Origin: Achromobacter dolens
GTDB taxonomy: Bacteria > Pseudomonadota > Gammaproteobacteria > Burkholderiales > Burkholderiaceae_B
NCBI RefSeq assembly: GCF_902859745.1
Contig: NZ_CADIJW010000019.1
Span: forward strand, 1 to 64,000
Reading direction: 5' to 3'
DNA length: 64,000 nucleotides
Shown piece after piece: positions 34,211 to 43,451 of the stretch. Every line of letters starts with the position of its first letter. Within the stretch, counting starts at the first letter, position 1. The position numbers and the translations under genes are program-made. The notes under the pieces are model-generated. The model was not told where the DNA came from and searched no databases. It saw nothing but the letters and a program-made list of their open reading frames with translations.

Positions 34211-34236
34211 CAACCTGACAGTTAGTTGTCAGGTTG
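34211..34236. promoter_or_regulatory. Palindromic operator candidate between gltP and the SMP-30 gene
   Basis: Perfect 10-bp inverted repeat CAACCTGACA-GTTAGT-TGTCAGGTTG; a further half-like ACCTGAC follows at about 34249. It lies in the 302-bp space between the two divergent genes, which otherwise holds no gene. Too AT-poor downstream to be a terminator. Likely a repressor site; no regulator gene is adjacent. Confidence 0.5.
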
Positions 34237-34363
34237 GGGACGGGTCATACCTGACTGCCAGGGCGGCCGGAGCATGACAAAATGGTCCGGCCTGGCCGCC
34301 TGTGCGCCGCCGGGCGACACAAAAAAGGGTCACACAGGCCCCCCCCTTATAGGAGACAGAGCT

Positions 34364-35263
34364 ATGCCGAAACGCGAATTGTCCGTGCTGGTGTCGGGGT
34401 ATACGTTCCTGGAGGGCCTGCGCTGGCACGACGGGCGCCTGTGGGCCTCCGATTTCTATACGGGCAAGGTGATCGCCGTCGACCTGCTGGGGCGGGCGGA
34501 GGTGATCTGCCGGGTGCTGGAGCAGCCCTCCGGCCTGGGCTGGCTGCCCGACGGGCGGCTGCTGATCTCCTCCATGAAGGACCGCAGGCTGCTGCGGCGC
34601 GAGCGGGATGGCCGACTGGTGCCGCACGCGGACCTGTCGGCATTGACCGGCGGCCCCATCAACGACCTGGTGGTCGACGCCCAGGGCCGCGCCTATGTGG
34701 GTAACTTCGGTTTCGACCTGATGGGCGGCGAGCCCTTTGCCACCACCACCCTGGTGCGGGTGGACCCGGACGGGGTGGCCCAGGTGGTGGCGGATGGGCT
34801 GTGGTTTCCCAATGGTTCGTTCATCACCCCCGACGGCAAGACCCTGATCGTCAACGAGACCTTCGGCAACCGGATCTCGGAATTCGACATCCTGCCTGAC
34901 GGCGCCCTGGGGCCTCGGCGCGACTGGGCCCATTTCGGCGCGCTGCCGGATTCCGATGACCTGTCGGTGCTGATCGCGGCCTCGGCCATCGGCCCGGACG
35001 GCGGCGCGCTGGACGCCGAGGGCGCGCTGTGGGTGGCCGACGCCATCGGCAAGCGCATCGTGCGGATGGCCCGCGGCGGCCGGATCCTGGAACAGATCGA
35101 TACTGGCGACCTGGGCATCTTCGCCGCGGCCCTGGGCGGGCCGGACGGCAAGACGCTGTTCATGGCGGCGGCGCCCGATTTCATCGAGGCCAACCGCCGC
35201 GCCAAACCAGAGGGGCGGATTCTGGTGGCCGAGGTGGACGTGCCGCACGCGGGACGGCCCTGA
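34364..35263 (+). CDS. SMP-30/gluconolactonase-like beta-propeller hydrolase
   Basis: 299 residues. Six-bladed propeller of the SMP-30 family with the metal residues in place: Glu17 in FLEGLRW, Asn in GGPINDLVVD, Asn in LWFPNGSF, and Asp in GALDAEGALWVAD. A sugar-acid or similar lactonase is the usual activity. No signal peptide. AGGAGACAGAGCT precedes the ATG. It stands alone; the aldolase gene follows after 200 bases with its own leader. Confidence 0.85.
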   Translation: MPKRELSVLVSGYTFLEGLRWHDGRLWASDFYTGKVIAVDLLGRAEVICRVLEQPSGLGWLPDGRLLISSMKDRRLLRRERDGRLVPHADLSALTGGPINDLVVDAQGRAYVGNFGFDLMGGEPFATTTLVRVDPDGVAQVVADGLWFPNGSFITPDGKTLIVNETFGNRISEFDILPDGALGPRRDWAHFGALPDSDDLSVLIAASAIGPDGGALDAEGALWVADAIGKRIVRMARGGRILEQIDTGDLGIFAAALGGPDGKTLFMAAAPDFIEANRRAKPEGRILVAEVDVPHAGRP

Positions 35264-35463
35264 GCGGGGCTGCCCGGCCGCGTCCCGGGCCGATCCTGGC
35301 CGGACGGCGGACGCGGTTCGCGCGCGGCTCCGGCGGCCGGTTTAGTCCTGGTGGATAGGGATACCGGCCGTTTCAAGACCTTTCTTCGAATCCCCCGTAA
35401 AATCCCACCATCCCGCTCGATTTCAACCATCTTTCAATCGACAGTACCTAAGGAGGACCACAC

Positions 35464-36528
35464 ATGGCCCTAGTCTCCATGCGCCAGTTGCTCGACCACG
35501 CCGCCGAGCACGGCTACGGCATTCCGGCATTCAACGTCAATAACCTGGAACAGGTCCAGGCCATCATGGAAGCCGCGGCGGAGACCGACAGCCCGGTGAT
35601 CATGCAGGCCTCGGCCGGCGCCCGCAAGTACGCCGGCGAAGGCTTCCTGAAGCACCTGATCCAGGCCGCCGTGGAGTCCTACCCGCACATCCCCGTGGTC
35701 ATGCACCAGGACCACGGCCAGTCGCCGAAGGTCTGCCAGGGCGCCATCGACCTGGGCTTCTCCAGCGTCATGATGGACGGCTCGCTCAAGGAAGACGGCA
35801 AGACCATCGCCGACTACGACTACAACGTCGAAGTCACCAAGAAGGTGGTGGACGTGGCCCACAAGCTGGGCGTGACGGTCGAAGGCGAACTGGGCTGCCT
35901 GGGCTCGCTCGAAACCATGGAAGGCGACAAGGAAGACGGCCACGGCGCCGACGGCAAGCTGACCATGGACCAACTGCTGACCGATCCGGAGCAGGCCGCC
36001 GACTTCGTGCGCCGCACCCAGCTCGACGCCCTGGCCATCGCCATCGGCACCAGCCACGGCGCCTACAAGTTCACGCGCAAGCCCACCGGCGACATCCTGT
36101 CGATCGCCCGCATCAAGGAAATCCACGCCCGCCTGCCCAACACCCACCTGGTGATGCACGGCAGCTCCAGCGTGCCGCAGGAACTGCTGGCCGAGATCCG
36201 TGAATTCGGCGGCAACATGAAGGAAACCTACGGCGTGCCGGTCGAGGAAATCCAGGAAGCCATCAAGTACGGCGTGCGCAAGATCAATATCGACACCGAT
36301 ATCCGTCTGGCCATGACCGGCGCCATCCGCCGCTTCTTCGCCGAGAATCCCGAGAAGTTCGACCCGCGCGAATACCTGAAGCCGGCCCGCGCCGCCGCCA
36401 AGGCGATCTGTGTGGCTCGCTACACCGAGTTCGGCACCGCCGGCAACGCCAGCAAGATCAAGGCCCTGCCGCTGACCGAGATCGCCGCCCAGTACGCCTC
36501 GGGCAAGCTGGCCCAGGTGGTGCAGTAA
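35464..36528 (+). CDS. fba: Fructose-bisphosphate aldolase, class II (Calvin-cycle subtype)
   Basis: 354 residues. Zinc aldolase: [38 protein letters not shown], Zn-binding His in [64 protein letters not shown] and [19 protein letters not shown]. The long C-terminal part is typical of the CbbA-type group. Used in glycolysis and gluconeogenesis. AAGGAGG nine bases before the ATG gives strong translation. A strong terminator follows. Confidence 0.96.
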   Translation: MALVSMRQLLDHAAEHGYGIPAFNVNNLEQVQAIMEAAAETDSPVIMQASAGARKYAGEGFLKHLIQAAVESYPHIPVVMHQDHGQSPKVCQGAIDLGFSSVMMDGSLKEDGKTIADYDYNVEVTKKVVDVAHKLGVTVEGELGCLGSLETMEGDKEDGHGADGKLTMDQLLTDPEQAADFVRRTQLDALAIAIGTSHGAYKFTRKPTGDILSIARIKEIHARLPNTHLVMHGSSSVPQELLAEIREFGGNMKETYGVPVEEIQEAIKYGVRKINIDTDIRLAMTGAIRRFFAENPEKFDPREYLKPARAAAKAICVARYTEFGTAGNASKIKALPLTEIAAQYASGKLAQVVQ

Positions 36529-36565
36529 GCCGCCGGCCGCCTTCCCTGCATGGAAGGCGGGCAGC

Positions 36566-36599
36566 AAAAAGGCGGGCCCGCGAGGGCCCGCCTTTTTTT
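36566..36599 (+). terminator. Intrinsic terminator after fba
   Basis: Stem AAAAAGGCGGGCCC / GGGCCCGCCTTTTT with loop GCGA and seven Ts. A second perfect hairpin without T-run (arms CCGCCTTCC / GGAAGGCGG, 36537-36560) stands directly before it. The A-run gives a T-run on the minus strand, so it can also stop the convergent GFA gene. Confidence 0.92.
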
Positions 36600-36618
36600 C
36601 GTGCCTGTCGCGCGCGCC

Positions 36619-37074
36619 TCAGGCGGGCGGGGCGTTGCGGGGGAAGTTCGGCACGGTCCGGTCCACATGGTGCCAGGACGGCGCCGAATCGGTCCACATG
36701 CTGACGCGGGTGTGGAAGGCCTCGGGATCGTCCAGGGATCCGGCCCGCACCACTTCGTAGCCCATGCCTTCCGAGCCGCCGAACAGCGGCGTGCCACAGT
36801 CCGCACAGAAGCTGCGCATCACGGTATGGCCGGAATCGCCCTGGTAACGGTGTTCGCGCGCCTGGCCGCGCAGCAGGGTGACCGAGCCGGCCGGCAGGAT
36901 CAGCGCGTGGGCCGGCGCGCCGCCGCTGGAATACTGGCAATCGCGGCAATGACAGGTGGCCGCCATGATGGGTTCGTCGGTTACCGCGTAGCGCACCGCC
37001 CCGCATTGGCAGCCGCCGGTCAGGTGGACCTGCGCGTCGGCGTGGGGCGGGCGTTTCTGGGTTGCATCCTGCAT
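36619..37074 (-). CDS. GFA-family (CENP-V fold) zinc protein, second copy
   Basis: 151 residues. Cys pattern [45 protein letters not shown] precedes the ATG, so expression should be good. About as far from the 15-kb GFA gene as two family members can be (different lengths between Cys pairs), so not a recent duplicate. Function unknown. Convergent with fba, sharing its terminator; divergent from purC. Confidence 0.85.
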   Translation of the reverse strand: MQDATQKRPPHADAQVHLTGGCQCGAVRYAVTDEPIMAATCHCRDCQYSSGGAPAHALILPAGSVTLLRGQAREHRYQGDSGHTVMRSFCADCGTPLFGGSEGMGYEVVRAGSLDDPEAFHTRVSMWTDSAPSWHHVDRTVPNFPRNAPPA

Positions 37075-37246
37075 ACGACTGTGTCTCCTCCAGGTGAAAA
37101 GGGGGCGCCGTGACGCGGTGCGCGGCCGGCGCATTTTTTGGCATCCGGCCAGACTAACCCGCGGCCCGACGCGCGGCAAGACGGGGCTATTTGCAGTAAC
37201 CTATGCGCTTTGCGCGACCCCCATTTTTGCCATAGGCCATTTTTCC

Positions 37247-38128
37247 GTGACTTCTGCTTTGCATCAATCCAGCATCAAGTCCTTGCCGCTGCTGGGCCGC
37301 GGTAAGGTCCGCGACATGTACGCGGTGGGCGACGACAAGTTGCTGATCGTCGCATCGGACCGCATTTCGGCGTTCGACGTCATCCTCGACGATCCCATCC
37401 CCGGCAAGGGGCAGGTGCTGACTGAACTGACCGAGTTCTGGCTGCAGAAGCTGGCCCACATCCTGCCGAACCACTCCACCGGCATCAAGCCCGAAGACGT
37501 GGTGGCGCCCGATGAAGTCGACCAGGTGCGCGGCCGCGCCGTGGTGGTCAAGCGCCTCAAGCCGATCCTGGTGGAAGCGGTGGCCCGCGGCTACCTGATC
37601 GGTTCCGGCTGGAAGGACTACCAGGCCACCGGCGCCGTCTGCGGCATCAAGCTGCCCGCCGGCCTGCAGCAGGCCAGCCAACTGCCCGAGCCGATCTTCA
37701 CGCCGGCCGCCAAGGCCGAGTTCGGCATGCACGACGAAAACGTCGATTTTGCCCACGTGGTCAAGGAAGTCGGCCAGGAAATGGCCGAGCGCATCCGCGA
37801 CGTCACGCTCAAGCTGTATGCCGAGGCGGCCAAATTCGCCGCCACCAAGGGCATCATCATCGCCGACACCAAGTTCGAGTTCGGCCTGGACGACGACGGC
37901 ACGCTGTACCTGATGGACGAAGTGCTGACGCCGGATTCCTCGCGCTTCTGGCCGGCCGACGGTTACCGCGTGGGCATCAGCCCGCCTTCCTTCGACAAGC
38001 AGTTCGTGCGCGACTGGCTCGAGACCCAGACCTGGGACAAGACCCCGCCCGCGCCGCGCCTGCCGCAGGACGTGCTGGAAAAGACCGCCGCCAAGTACCG
38101 CGAAGCGCTCGACCGCCTGGTCGCCTGA
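37247..38128 (+). CDS. purC: Phosphoribosylaminoimidazole-succinocarboxamide synthase PurC
   Basis: 293 residues, the longer SAICAR synthetase form. [103 protein letters not shown] are the substrate-binding blocks. Start is GTG at 37247; no in-frame ATG lies near it. Step 7 of purine synthesis. purE and purK follow after dsbB. A terminator separates it from the next operon. Confidence 0.95.
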   Translation: MTSALHQSSIKSLPLLGRGKVRDMYAVGDDKLLIVASDRISAFDVILDDPIPGKGQVLTELTEFWLQKLAHILPNHSTGIKPEDVVAPDEVDQVRGRAVVVKRLKPILVEAVARGYLIGSGWKDYQATGAVCGIKLPAGLQQASQLPEPIFTPAAKAEFGMHDENVDFAHVVKEVGQEMAERIRDVTLKLYAEAAKFAATKGIIIADTKFEFGLDDDGTLYLMDEVLTPDSSRFWPADGYRVGISPPSFDKQFVRDWLETQTWDKTPPAPRLPQDVLEKTAAKYREALDRLVA

Positions 38129-38150
38129 CGCGCGCGCCGCGCCCCAAGAG

Positions 38151-38178
38151 CCGCCCGTGAACCGGGCGGTTTTTTTTG
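38151..38178 (+). terminator. Intrinsic terminator after purC
   Basis: Stem CCGCCCG / CGGGCGG, loop TGAAC, followed by eight or nine Ts. Text-book form. Confidence 0.93.
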
Positions 38179-38375
38179 TCCGCGTCGACCGGACGGTCAG
38201 GGAAATCCCTGCTTTTCCGTAAAAATTATTGCGTATTGTTACGCTATACTCGCCGGCAACCTGCATCCGGAGGCCGGCGGCGTGCCCGCGCGGCCTCCTT
38301 TCCGCCAACTTGCCGGACGCGGCCCGCAGCCGCCGCCTGGGCGCATCGCCCACCGGACGAAGAAAGGAGCTGCGC

Positions 38376-38534
38376 ATGATCATGATGTTGCCTTTCCTGA
38401 CCGGATTGGTCGCCGTGTGGTTCGGTCTGCTGGGCAAGCGCCGTCCCTGCGTCGCCTTCTGGCTGATCACCCTGGGCGTGTTCGCCGCCTGGTGCCAGTT
38501 CCACATGACCAGCCCGCTGGCGCTGTCGCTGTAG
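38376..38534 (+). CDS. DUF5993 family membrane microprotein
   Basis: 52 residues with two hydrophobic helices (MMLPFLTGLVAVWFGLLG and CVAFWLITLGVFAAWCQFH) joined by KRRP. AAAGGAG stands before the ATG. This matches the DUF5993 family. dsbB starts ten bases downstream, and the two form one operon; a helper role for DsbB is a guess from this pairing. The ~200-bp region before it holds a -10-like TATACT (38245-38250) as a probable promoter. Confidence 0.8.
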   Translation: MIMMLPFLTGLVAVWFGLLGKRRPCVAFWLITLGVFAAWCQFHMTSPLALSL

Positions 38535-38544
38535 GCCCGCCGAC

Positions 38545-39117
38545 ATGATCTTTTCCCGCAATCCCGCGCGCGGCTCGCGCGTGCTCAATGCCCTGGCCCT
38601 GCTGGGCGTGACGACGATCCTGGGACTGGCCTTCGCCTGGCAATTCGCCTACGACGAGCCGCCTTGCCCGCTCTGCCTGCTGCAACGCGTGGCCTTCATG
38701 CTGGCCGGGGTGGGGTTGCTGCTGAACCTGCGGCTGGGCCCGTCACCCATGCACTACGCCATGACGATTGCCGCCTCGCTCGGCGGCATGGTGGCGGCGG
38801 GCCGCCAGGTGCTGCTGCACATCGCGCCGGGCGACCCGGGCTATGGCACGCCGTTCCTGGGCCTGCACTTCTACACCTGGGCTTTTATCGCCTTCAGCGT
38901 CCTGATCGTGTTCTGCGTGCTGATGCTGTCGGTGGATCGCAAATGGGGCGACAACATGCTCAAGCGGCCGGTGTCGGCGCTGGGCGTAATCATCATGGCC
39001 CTGTTTTTCATCATGGTGCTCGCCAACCTGGGCAGCACCACGCTGCAATGCGGTTTCGGGCCCTGCCCGGACAATCCCACCGGCTATCTCTGGCTGGGTT
39101 CGGGCAATACGCCCTAG
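38545..39117 (+). CDS. dsbB: Disulfide bond formation protein DsbB
   Basis: 190 residues, four membrane helices. The quinone-linked pair CPLC is in [14 protein letters not shown] at about 41-44. The usual second periplasmic Cys pair is missing from loop 2 ([22 protein letters not shown]). Instead two Cys occur near the C-terminus ([12 protein letters not shown]). It should reoxidise DsbA-type partners, but by a route that differs from E. coli DsbB. Inner membrane. Operon with DUF5993. Confidence 0.88.
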   Translation: MIFSRNPARGSRVLNALALLGVTTILGLAFAWQFAYDEPPCPLCLLQRVAFMLAGVGLLLNLRLGPSPMHYAMTIAASLGGMVAAGRQVLLHIAPGDPGYGTPFLGLHFYTWAFIAFSVLIVFCVLMLSVDRKWGDNMLKRPVSALGVIIMALFFIMVLANLGSTTLQCGFGPCPDNPTGYLWLGSGNTP

Positions 39118-39191
39118 GGGTGGCGCCGGCGCCGGGTAAAATACCGGGTTTCGCGGCACGGCCGCGGCCTTTCAACGACTCGACACCGGTT

Positions 39192-39713
39192 ATGACAGCC
39201 AAGACTTCCGCAGCGGCGCAGGCCACCCCCGTGGTGGGCGTGATTATGGGTTCCTCCAGCGATTGGGAGGTCATGAAGCACGCCGTCACCATGCTCGAAG
39301 ACTTCGGCGTGCCGTACGAGGCGCGCGTGATTTCCGCGCACCGCATGCCGCAGGACATGGCCGAGTACGGCGCCGCCGCGTTTGATCGCGGCCTGCGCGG
39401 CATCATCGCCGGCGCCGGCGGCGCGGCCCACCTGCCGGGCATGATGGCGGCCCTGACCGAAGTGCCGGTGTTCGGCGTGCCGGTGCCGTCCAAGTACCTG
39501 CGCGGCGAGGATTCGCTGCTGTCCATCGTGCAGATGCCCAAGGGCGTGCCGGTGGCCACCTTCGCCATCGGCGAGGCCGGCGCCGCCAACGCCGCGCTGC
39601 ACCTGATCGCCACGCTGGCGGGCACCGACGCCGGCCTGCACAAGAAGCTGGTGGCATTCCGCGCGCGCCAGACGCAGGCCGCGCGCGACATGAAGGTTCC
39701 GCCCGAGGCCTGA
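39192..39713 (+). CDS. purE: N5-carboxyaminoimidazole ribonucleotide mutase PurE
   Basis: 173 residues, class I Pur[44 protein letters not shown] (SSSDW and SAHR motifs), [15 protein letters not shown] and [42 protein letters not shown]. Moves the carboxyl group of N5-CAIR to C4 in purine synthesis. purK starts five bases later. Confidence 0.96.
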   Translation: MTAKTSAAAQATPVVGVIMGSSSDWEVMKHAVTMLEDFGVPYEARVISAHRMPQDMAEYGAAAFDRGLRGIIAGAGGAAHLPGMMAALTEVPVFGVPVPSKYLRGEDSLLSIVQMPKGVPVATFAIGEAGAANAALHLIATLAGTDAGLHKKLVAFRARQTQAARDMKVPPEA

Positions 39714-39718
39714 TCCCC

Positions 39719-40909
39719 ATGACGCAATCGACTGCTTTCACCATTGCCCCGGGCGGCTGGCTCGGCCTGCTGGGCGGCGGCCAACTGGGCCGCATGTTCT
39801 GCCATGCGGCGCAAAGCCTGGGCTACAAGGTCGCGGTGCTGGACCCGGCCGCCGAATGCCCGGCGGGCATGGTGGCGGACCTGCACATCCAGGCCGCCTA
39901 TGACGACGAAGACGGCCTCGCGCGCCTGGCGCAGACCTGTCAGGCCGTCACCACCGAATTCGAGAACGTGCCGGCCGACAGCCTGCGCGCGCTGGCGACC
40001 CGCTGTCGCGTCAGCCCGGCCGCCGACGCGGTCGCCATCGTGCAGGACCGCATCGCCGAGAAGGCCTTCATCGCCAGCCAGGGCATCCCGGTCGCGCCGC
40101 ACGCCGCCATCCGCAGCGAGGCCGACCTGCGCGCCGCGCCCGACAGCCTGTTCCCCGGCATCCTCAAGGTCGCGCGCCTGGGTTACGACGGCAAGGGCCA
40201 GGCCCGCATCGATTCGCGCGAGGCCGCGCTGGCCGCGTTTGCCGAGTTCGGCGGCGTGGCCTGCGTGCTGGAAGCGCTGATGCCGCTGGACTACGAAATC
40301 TCGGTCGTGCTCGCGCGCGGTTTCGACGGTTCCAGCGTGGTGTTCCCGGTGGCGCGCAATGTGCACCGCGACGGCATCCTGGCCGTGTCGACGGCGGCGC
40401 CGGTCAAGCTCGACGCCGCCCACGCCGAACGCCAGGCGCAGGCCACCGCGGCCGCGCAGGCCATCGCGCAGGGCCTGGGCTACCACGGCGTGCTGTGCGT
40501 GGAATTCTTCGTGCTCCGGGACGGCAGCCTGATCGTCAACGAGATCGCGCCGCGTCCGCACAACAGCGGCCACTACACCATGGACGCCTGCCTCACCAGC
40601 CAGTTCGAGCAGCAGGCGCGCGCCATGGCCGGCCTGCCTCTGGGCGGCACCGACCTGCTGGCGCCCGCCGTGATGCTGAACCTGCTGGGCGACATCTGGT
40701 ATCCGTCAGCCTCCGGCGACGCGCAGCGCGAGCCCGACTGGGCCGCCGCGCTGGCGGTGCCCACGGCCAAGCTGCACCTGTACGGCAAGCGCGAGGCGCG
40801 CCGCGGGCGCAAGATGGGCCACGTCACCATCGTCGCGCCGACGCTGCAGCAGGCCCAGGCCGACGCGGCGCGTGTCGCCGCCGCGCTGGGCATGCAGGCG
40901 CCCGAGTAA
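39719..40909 (+). CDS. purK: N5-carboxyaminoimidazole ribonucleotide synthase PurK
   Basis: 396 residues. ATP-grasp enzyme: GWLGLLGGGQLGRMFCHAAQSLGYKVAVLDP, VTTEFENVPADSL, KVARLGYDGKGQARI, VLEALMPLDYEISVVLARGFDG, EFFVLRDGSLIVNEIAPRPHNSGHYTMDAC, HLYGKREARRGRKMGHVT. Uses ATP and bicarbonate on AIR. Middle gene of purE-purK-Sua5. Confidence 0.96.
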   Translation: MTQSTAFTIAPGGWLGLLGGGQLGRMFCHAAQSLGYKVAVLDPAAECPAGMVADLHIQAAYDDEDGLARLAQTCQAVTTEFENVPADSLRALATRCRVSPAADAVAIVQDRIAEKAFIASQGIPVAPHAAIRSEADLRAAPDSLFPGILKVARLGYDGKGQARIDSREAALAAFAEFGGVACVLEALMPLDYEISVVLARGFDGSSVVFPVARNVHRDGILAVSTAAPVKLDAAHAERQAQATAAAQAIAQGLGYHGVLCVEFFVLRDGSLIVNEIAPRPHNSGHYTMDACLTSQFEQQARAMAGLPLGGTDLLAPAVMLNLLGDIWYPSASGDAQREPDWAAALAVPTAKLHLYGKREARRGRKMGHVTIVAPTLQQAQADAARVAAALGMQAPE

Positions 40910-40913
40910 CGCC

Positions 40914-41960
40914 ATGTCCGCTTCGCCCGACTCCGCCAGCGCCGCGGACATCGCCGACGCCGCCCGGCGCCTGCTGGCTGGCGAGCTGGTCGCGTTCCCG
41001 ACCGAGACCGTCTACGGCCTGGGCGCGGACGCCGAGAACCCGCAGGCCGTGGGCAGGATCTACGCCGCCAAGGGCCGGCCGTCGAACCACCCGGTGATCG
41101 TGCACATCGCGCCGCAGGGCGACCTGTCGTACTGGGCGGCCGAGGTGCCGCCCGAGGCGCGTCTGCTGATCGACGCCTTCTGGCCCGGTCCGCTGACGCT
41201 GATCCTCAAGCGCGCGCCGCACATCGCCGACACCGTCAGCGGCGGCCAGGACAGCATCGGCATCCGCTGCCCCTCGCATCCGGTGGCGCAGGCGCTGCTG
41301 GCGGCGTTCGCGGCCGGCAAGCCGAACGGGCAGGGCGGCGTGGCCGCGCCGTCGGCCAACAAGTTCGGCCAGGTATCTCCCACCCGCGCCGACCACGTGC
41401 GCCACGAATTTCCCGACGAGGTCGCGGCCGGCATGCCGGTGCTGGAAGGCGGCGCCGCCGAGGTCGGCATCGAATCGACCATCCTGGACCTGTCGCGGCT
41501 GGACCGCGGCGCCGGCCCGGTGCTGCTGCGCCCCGGCCATATCAGCGCCGCGCAGATCGAGGCCGTGCTGGGTGTGCAGGTGTTCGCGCCCGACGCCGCC
41601 GCGCCGCGCGCCTCGGGCACGCTCAAGGCGCACTATGCGCCGCGCACGGCGCTGGAACTGGCGTCCGACGCGCGCCTGCAAGCCGCGCTGCAAGGCCGCG
41701 GCCTGCCGCCGGGCAAGGTCGTGGTGGTGGCGTACACGCCGCCGCCGGCGGCCGTCGATGCGCGCATCCAGTGGCAACAGGTGCCGGCCGATCCGGCGCG
41801 CTACGCCCAGGCGTTGTACGCGTTGTTGCGCGACCTGGACGGCCAGGGCTTCGCGCGCATCATCGTGCAGGCGCCGCCGGACAGCGAGGCGTGGCACGCG
41901 GTCAACGACCGCATCGGCCGTGCCGCCGCCGCGTTCACGCTCGACACCACCGACCTGTAG
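40914..41960 (+). CDS. L-threonylcarbamoyladenylate synthase, Sua5 type
   Basis: 348 residues with two domains. YrdC-like catalytic part (about 1-210): LLAGELVAFPTETVYGLGADA, KGRPSNHPVIVHI, FWPGPLTLILKR, IRCPSHPVAQALL, SANKFGQVSPT and GIESTILDL. The C-terminal Sua5 domain follows (GTLKAHYAPRTALEL onward). It makes TC-AMP for the t6A tRNA modification. The longer Sua5 form is used here, not the short TsaC. Four bases after purK. Confidence 0.93.
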   Translation: MSASPDSASAADIADAARRLLAGELVAFPTETVYGLGADAENPQAVGRIYAAKGRPSNHPVIVHIAPQGDLSYWAAEVPPEARLLIDAFWPGPLTLILKRAPHIADTVSGGQDSIGIRCPSHPVAQALLAAFAAGKPNGQGGVAAPSANKFGQVSPTRADHVRHEFPDEVAAGMPVLEGGAAEVGIESTILDLSRLDRGAGPVLLRPGHISAAQIEAVLGVQVFAPDAAAPRASGTLKAHYAPRTALELASDARLQAALQGRGLPPGKVVVVAYTPPPAAVDARIQWQQVPADPARYAQALYALLRDLDGQGFARIIVQAPPDSEAWHAVNDRIGRAAAAFTLDTTDL

Positions 41961-41972
41961 GGGGGCGGCCGT

Positions 41973-42800
41973 TCAGGCCGCCAGGAATTCCCCGATCCTG
42001 GCCACCGCCTGGCGCATCGGCGCCAGGAATTCTCCCGTCAATCGCTCCAGCGGCACCCGCGCCGCCTTGACGCTGACGTTGACGGCGCCGCAGGCCTTGC
42101 CGCTGGCCGAGCGCACCGGCACCGAGATGGCGCGCACATTCAATTCGAGTTCCTGGTCGACCACCGCGTAGTCCTGCTCGCGGATGCGCGCCAGCTCGGC
42201 CCGCAGCCGCGCTTCGGTGGTGATGGTGAACTCGGTGTAGGGTTGCAGTTCGATGGCGGCGAAGTAGCGCGCCAGCGCCGGCTCGGACAACTGCGCCAGC
42301 AGCACGCGGCCGATCGAGGTGCAATAGGCCGGCAGCCGGCTGCCCAGCCCCATCGAGGTGGCCAGCAGCCGGTTCACTTCCGAGCGCGCCAGGTAGAGCA
42401 TTTCGTGCCCTTCCATGATGGCCAGCGCGCAGGTCTCGTTGACGCTGGCGCTCAGTTCTTCCAGCACCGGTTGCGCCAGCGAGACGAACGGCGTGGACGA
42501 GAAGTAGGCGTAGCCCAGCCCCAGGATGCGTGGCGTCAGGATGTACTGGCGGCCATGCTGTTCGGCGATGCCCAGCAGGATCAGCGTGTGCAGGCAGCGC
42601 TGCACCACCGCGCGCGGCAGGCCGGCGCGGCGCGCCAGTTCGGCCGCGGTCTGCGGATGGCGGCGGGTGCCGAAGGCGCGGATCACGTGCAGGCCGCGCG
42701 CCAGCGTCAGCATGTAGTCGGGATCCCCGCGCAACTGATCGGGGTGATCCTCGGGAGCGAGAGGCGCGGCGTAGCCGGGCGGGGGAAGGTTGGGCAGCAT
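41973..42800 (-). CDS. IclR-family regulator, PcaR-like
   Basis: 275 residues. Winged helix LTLARGLHVIRAFGTRRHPQTAAELARRAGLPRAVVQRCLHTLILLGIAEQHGRQYILTPRILGLGYAYFSSTPF, then the IclR effector domain with SVNETCALAIMEGHEMLYLARSE and LPAYCTSIGRVLLAQL, and AISVPVRSASGKACGAVNVSV. The phrase pattern matches PcaR/PobR-type members. Its ATG overlaps the pcaJ stop, so it is the last gene of the Bug-pcaI-pcaJ-iclR operon and would control it with 3-oxoadipate as likely effector. Confidence 0.88.
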   Translation of the reverse strand: MLPNLPPPGYAAPLAPEDHPDQLRGDPDYMLTLARGLHVIRAFGTRRHPQTAAELARRAGLPRAVVQRCLHTLILLGIAEQHGRQYILTPRILGLGYAYFSSTPFVSLAQPVLEELSASVNETCALAIMEGHEMLYLARSEVNRLLATSMGLGSRLPAYCTSIGRVLLAQLSEPALARYFAAIELQPYTEFTITTEARLRAELARIREQDYAVVDQELELNVRAISVPVRSASGKACGAVNVSVKAARVPLERLTGEFLAPMRQAVARIGEFLAA

Positions 42801-43441
42801 CAGCCTGCGCGCAGCGGCGCGCCGGTGCGTGCCTGTAGCGCTGTCAATGTCATGCCGTCGATCATATCCCGGACCCACAAGCCGTCGGGCGTGACGTCGA
42901 TCACGGCCAGGTCGGTGTAGATGCGGTCGACCACGCCGGCGCCGGTCAGCGGATAGGCGCAGCGCTCGACGATCTTGGGCGAGCCGTCCTTGCTGTTGTG
43001 CTCCATCAGGATGTAGACGCGGCGCGCGCCCACCGCCAGGTCCATGGCGCCGCCCACGGCCGGCGCCTCGCCGGGCTTGTTGAGCGACCAGTTGGCCAGG
43101 TCGCCGTTGGCCGCGACCTGCATGCCGCCCATGACGCAGATGTCCAGGTGGCCGCCGCGCATCATGGCGAAGGAGTCGGCGTGGTGGAAATAGGCGCCGC
43201 CTTCGAGCAGCGTCACCGGCTGCTTGCCGGCGTTGATCAGGTCCAGGTCGATGTCGTCCTCGGCCGGCGGCGGGCCCATGCCGAGAATGCCGTTTTCACT
43301 GTGCAGCACGATCTCGCGGCCGGCGGGCAGGTGCGCGGCCACCAGCACCGGCATGCCGATGCCCAGGTTGACGTAGCTGCCGTCGGGAATGTCCTGGGCC
43401 AGGCGCCGCGCCATGGCTTCGCGGGTCAGGGGAGTGGGCAT
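42800..43441 (-). CDS. pcaJ: 3-oxoadipate CoA-transferase subunit B
   Basis: 213 residues. Family I CoA-transferase beta chain: AQDIPDGSYVNLGIGMPVLVAAHLPAG, the catalytic Glu49 in LHSENGILGMGP, and LEGGAYFHHADSFAMMRGGHLDICVMGGMQV. With PcaI it moves CoA from succinyl-CoA to 3-oxoadipate. Succinyl-CoA:3-ketoacid transferases look similar, but the PcaR-like regulator and its operator support pcaIJ. Ten bases after pcaI. Confidence 0.9.
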   Translation of the reverse strand: MPTPLTREAMARRLAQDIPDGSYVNLGIGMPVLVAAHLPAGREIVLHSENGILGMGPPPAEDDIDLDLINAGKQPVTLLEGGAYFHHADSFAMMRGGHLDICVMGGMQVAANGDLANWSLNKPGEAPAVGGAMDLAVGARRVYILMEHNSKDGSPKIVERCAYPLTGAGVVDRIYTDLAVIDVTPDGLWVRDMIDGMTLTALQARTGAPLRAG

Positions 43442-43451
43442 GGGGAATCCT

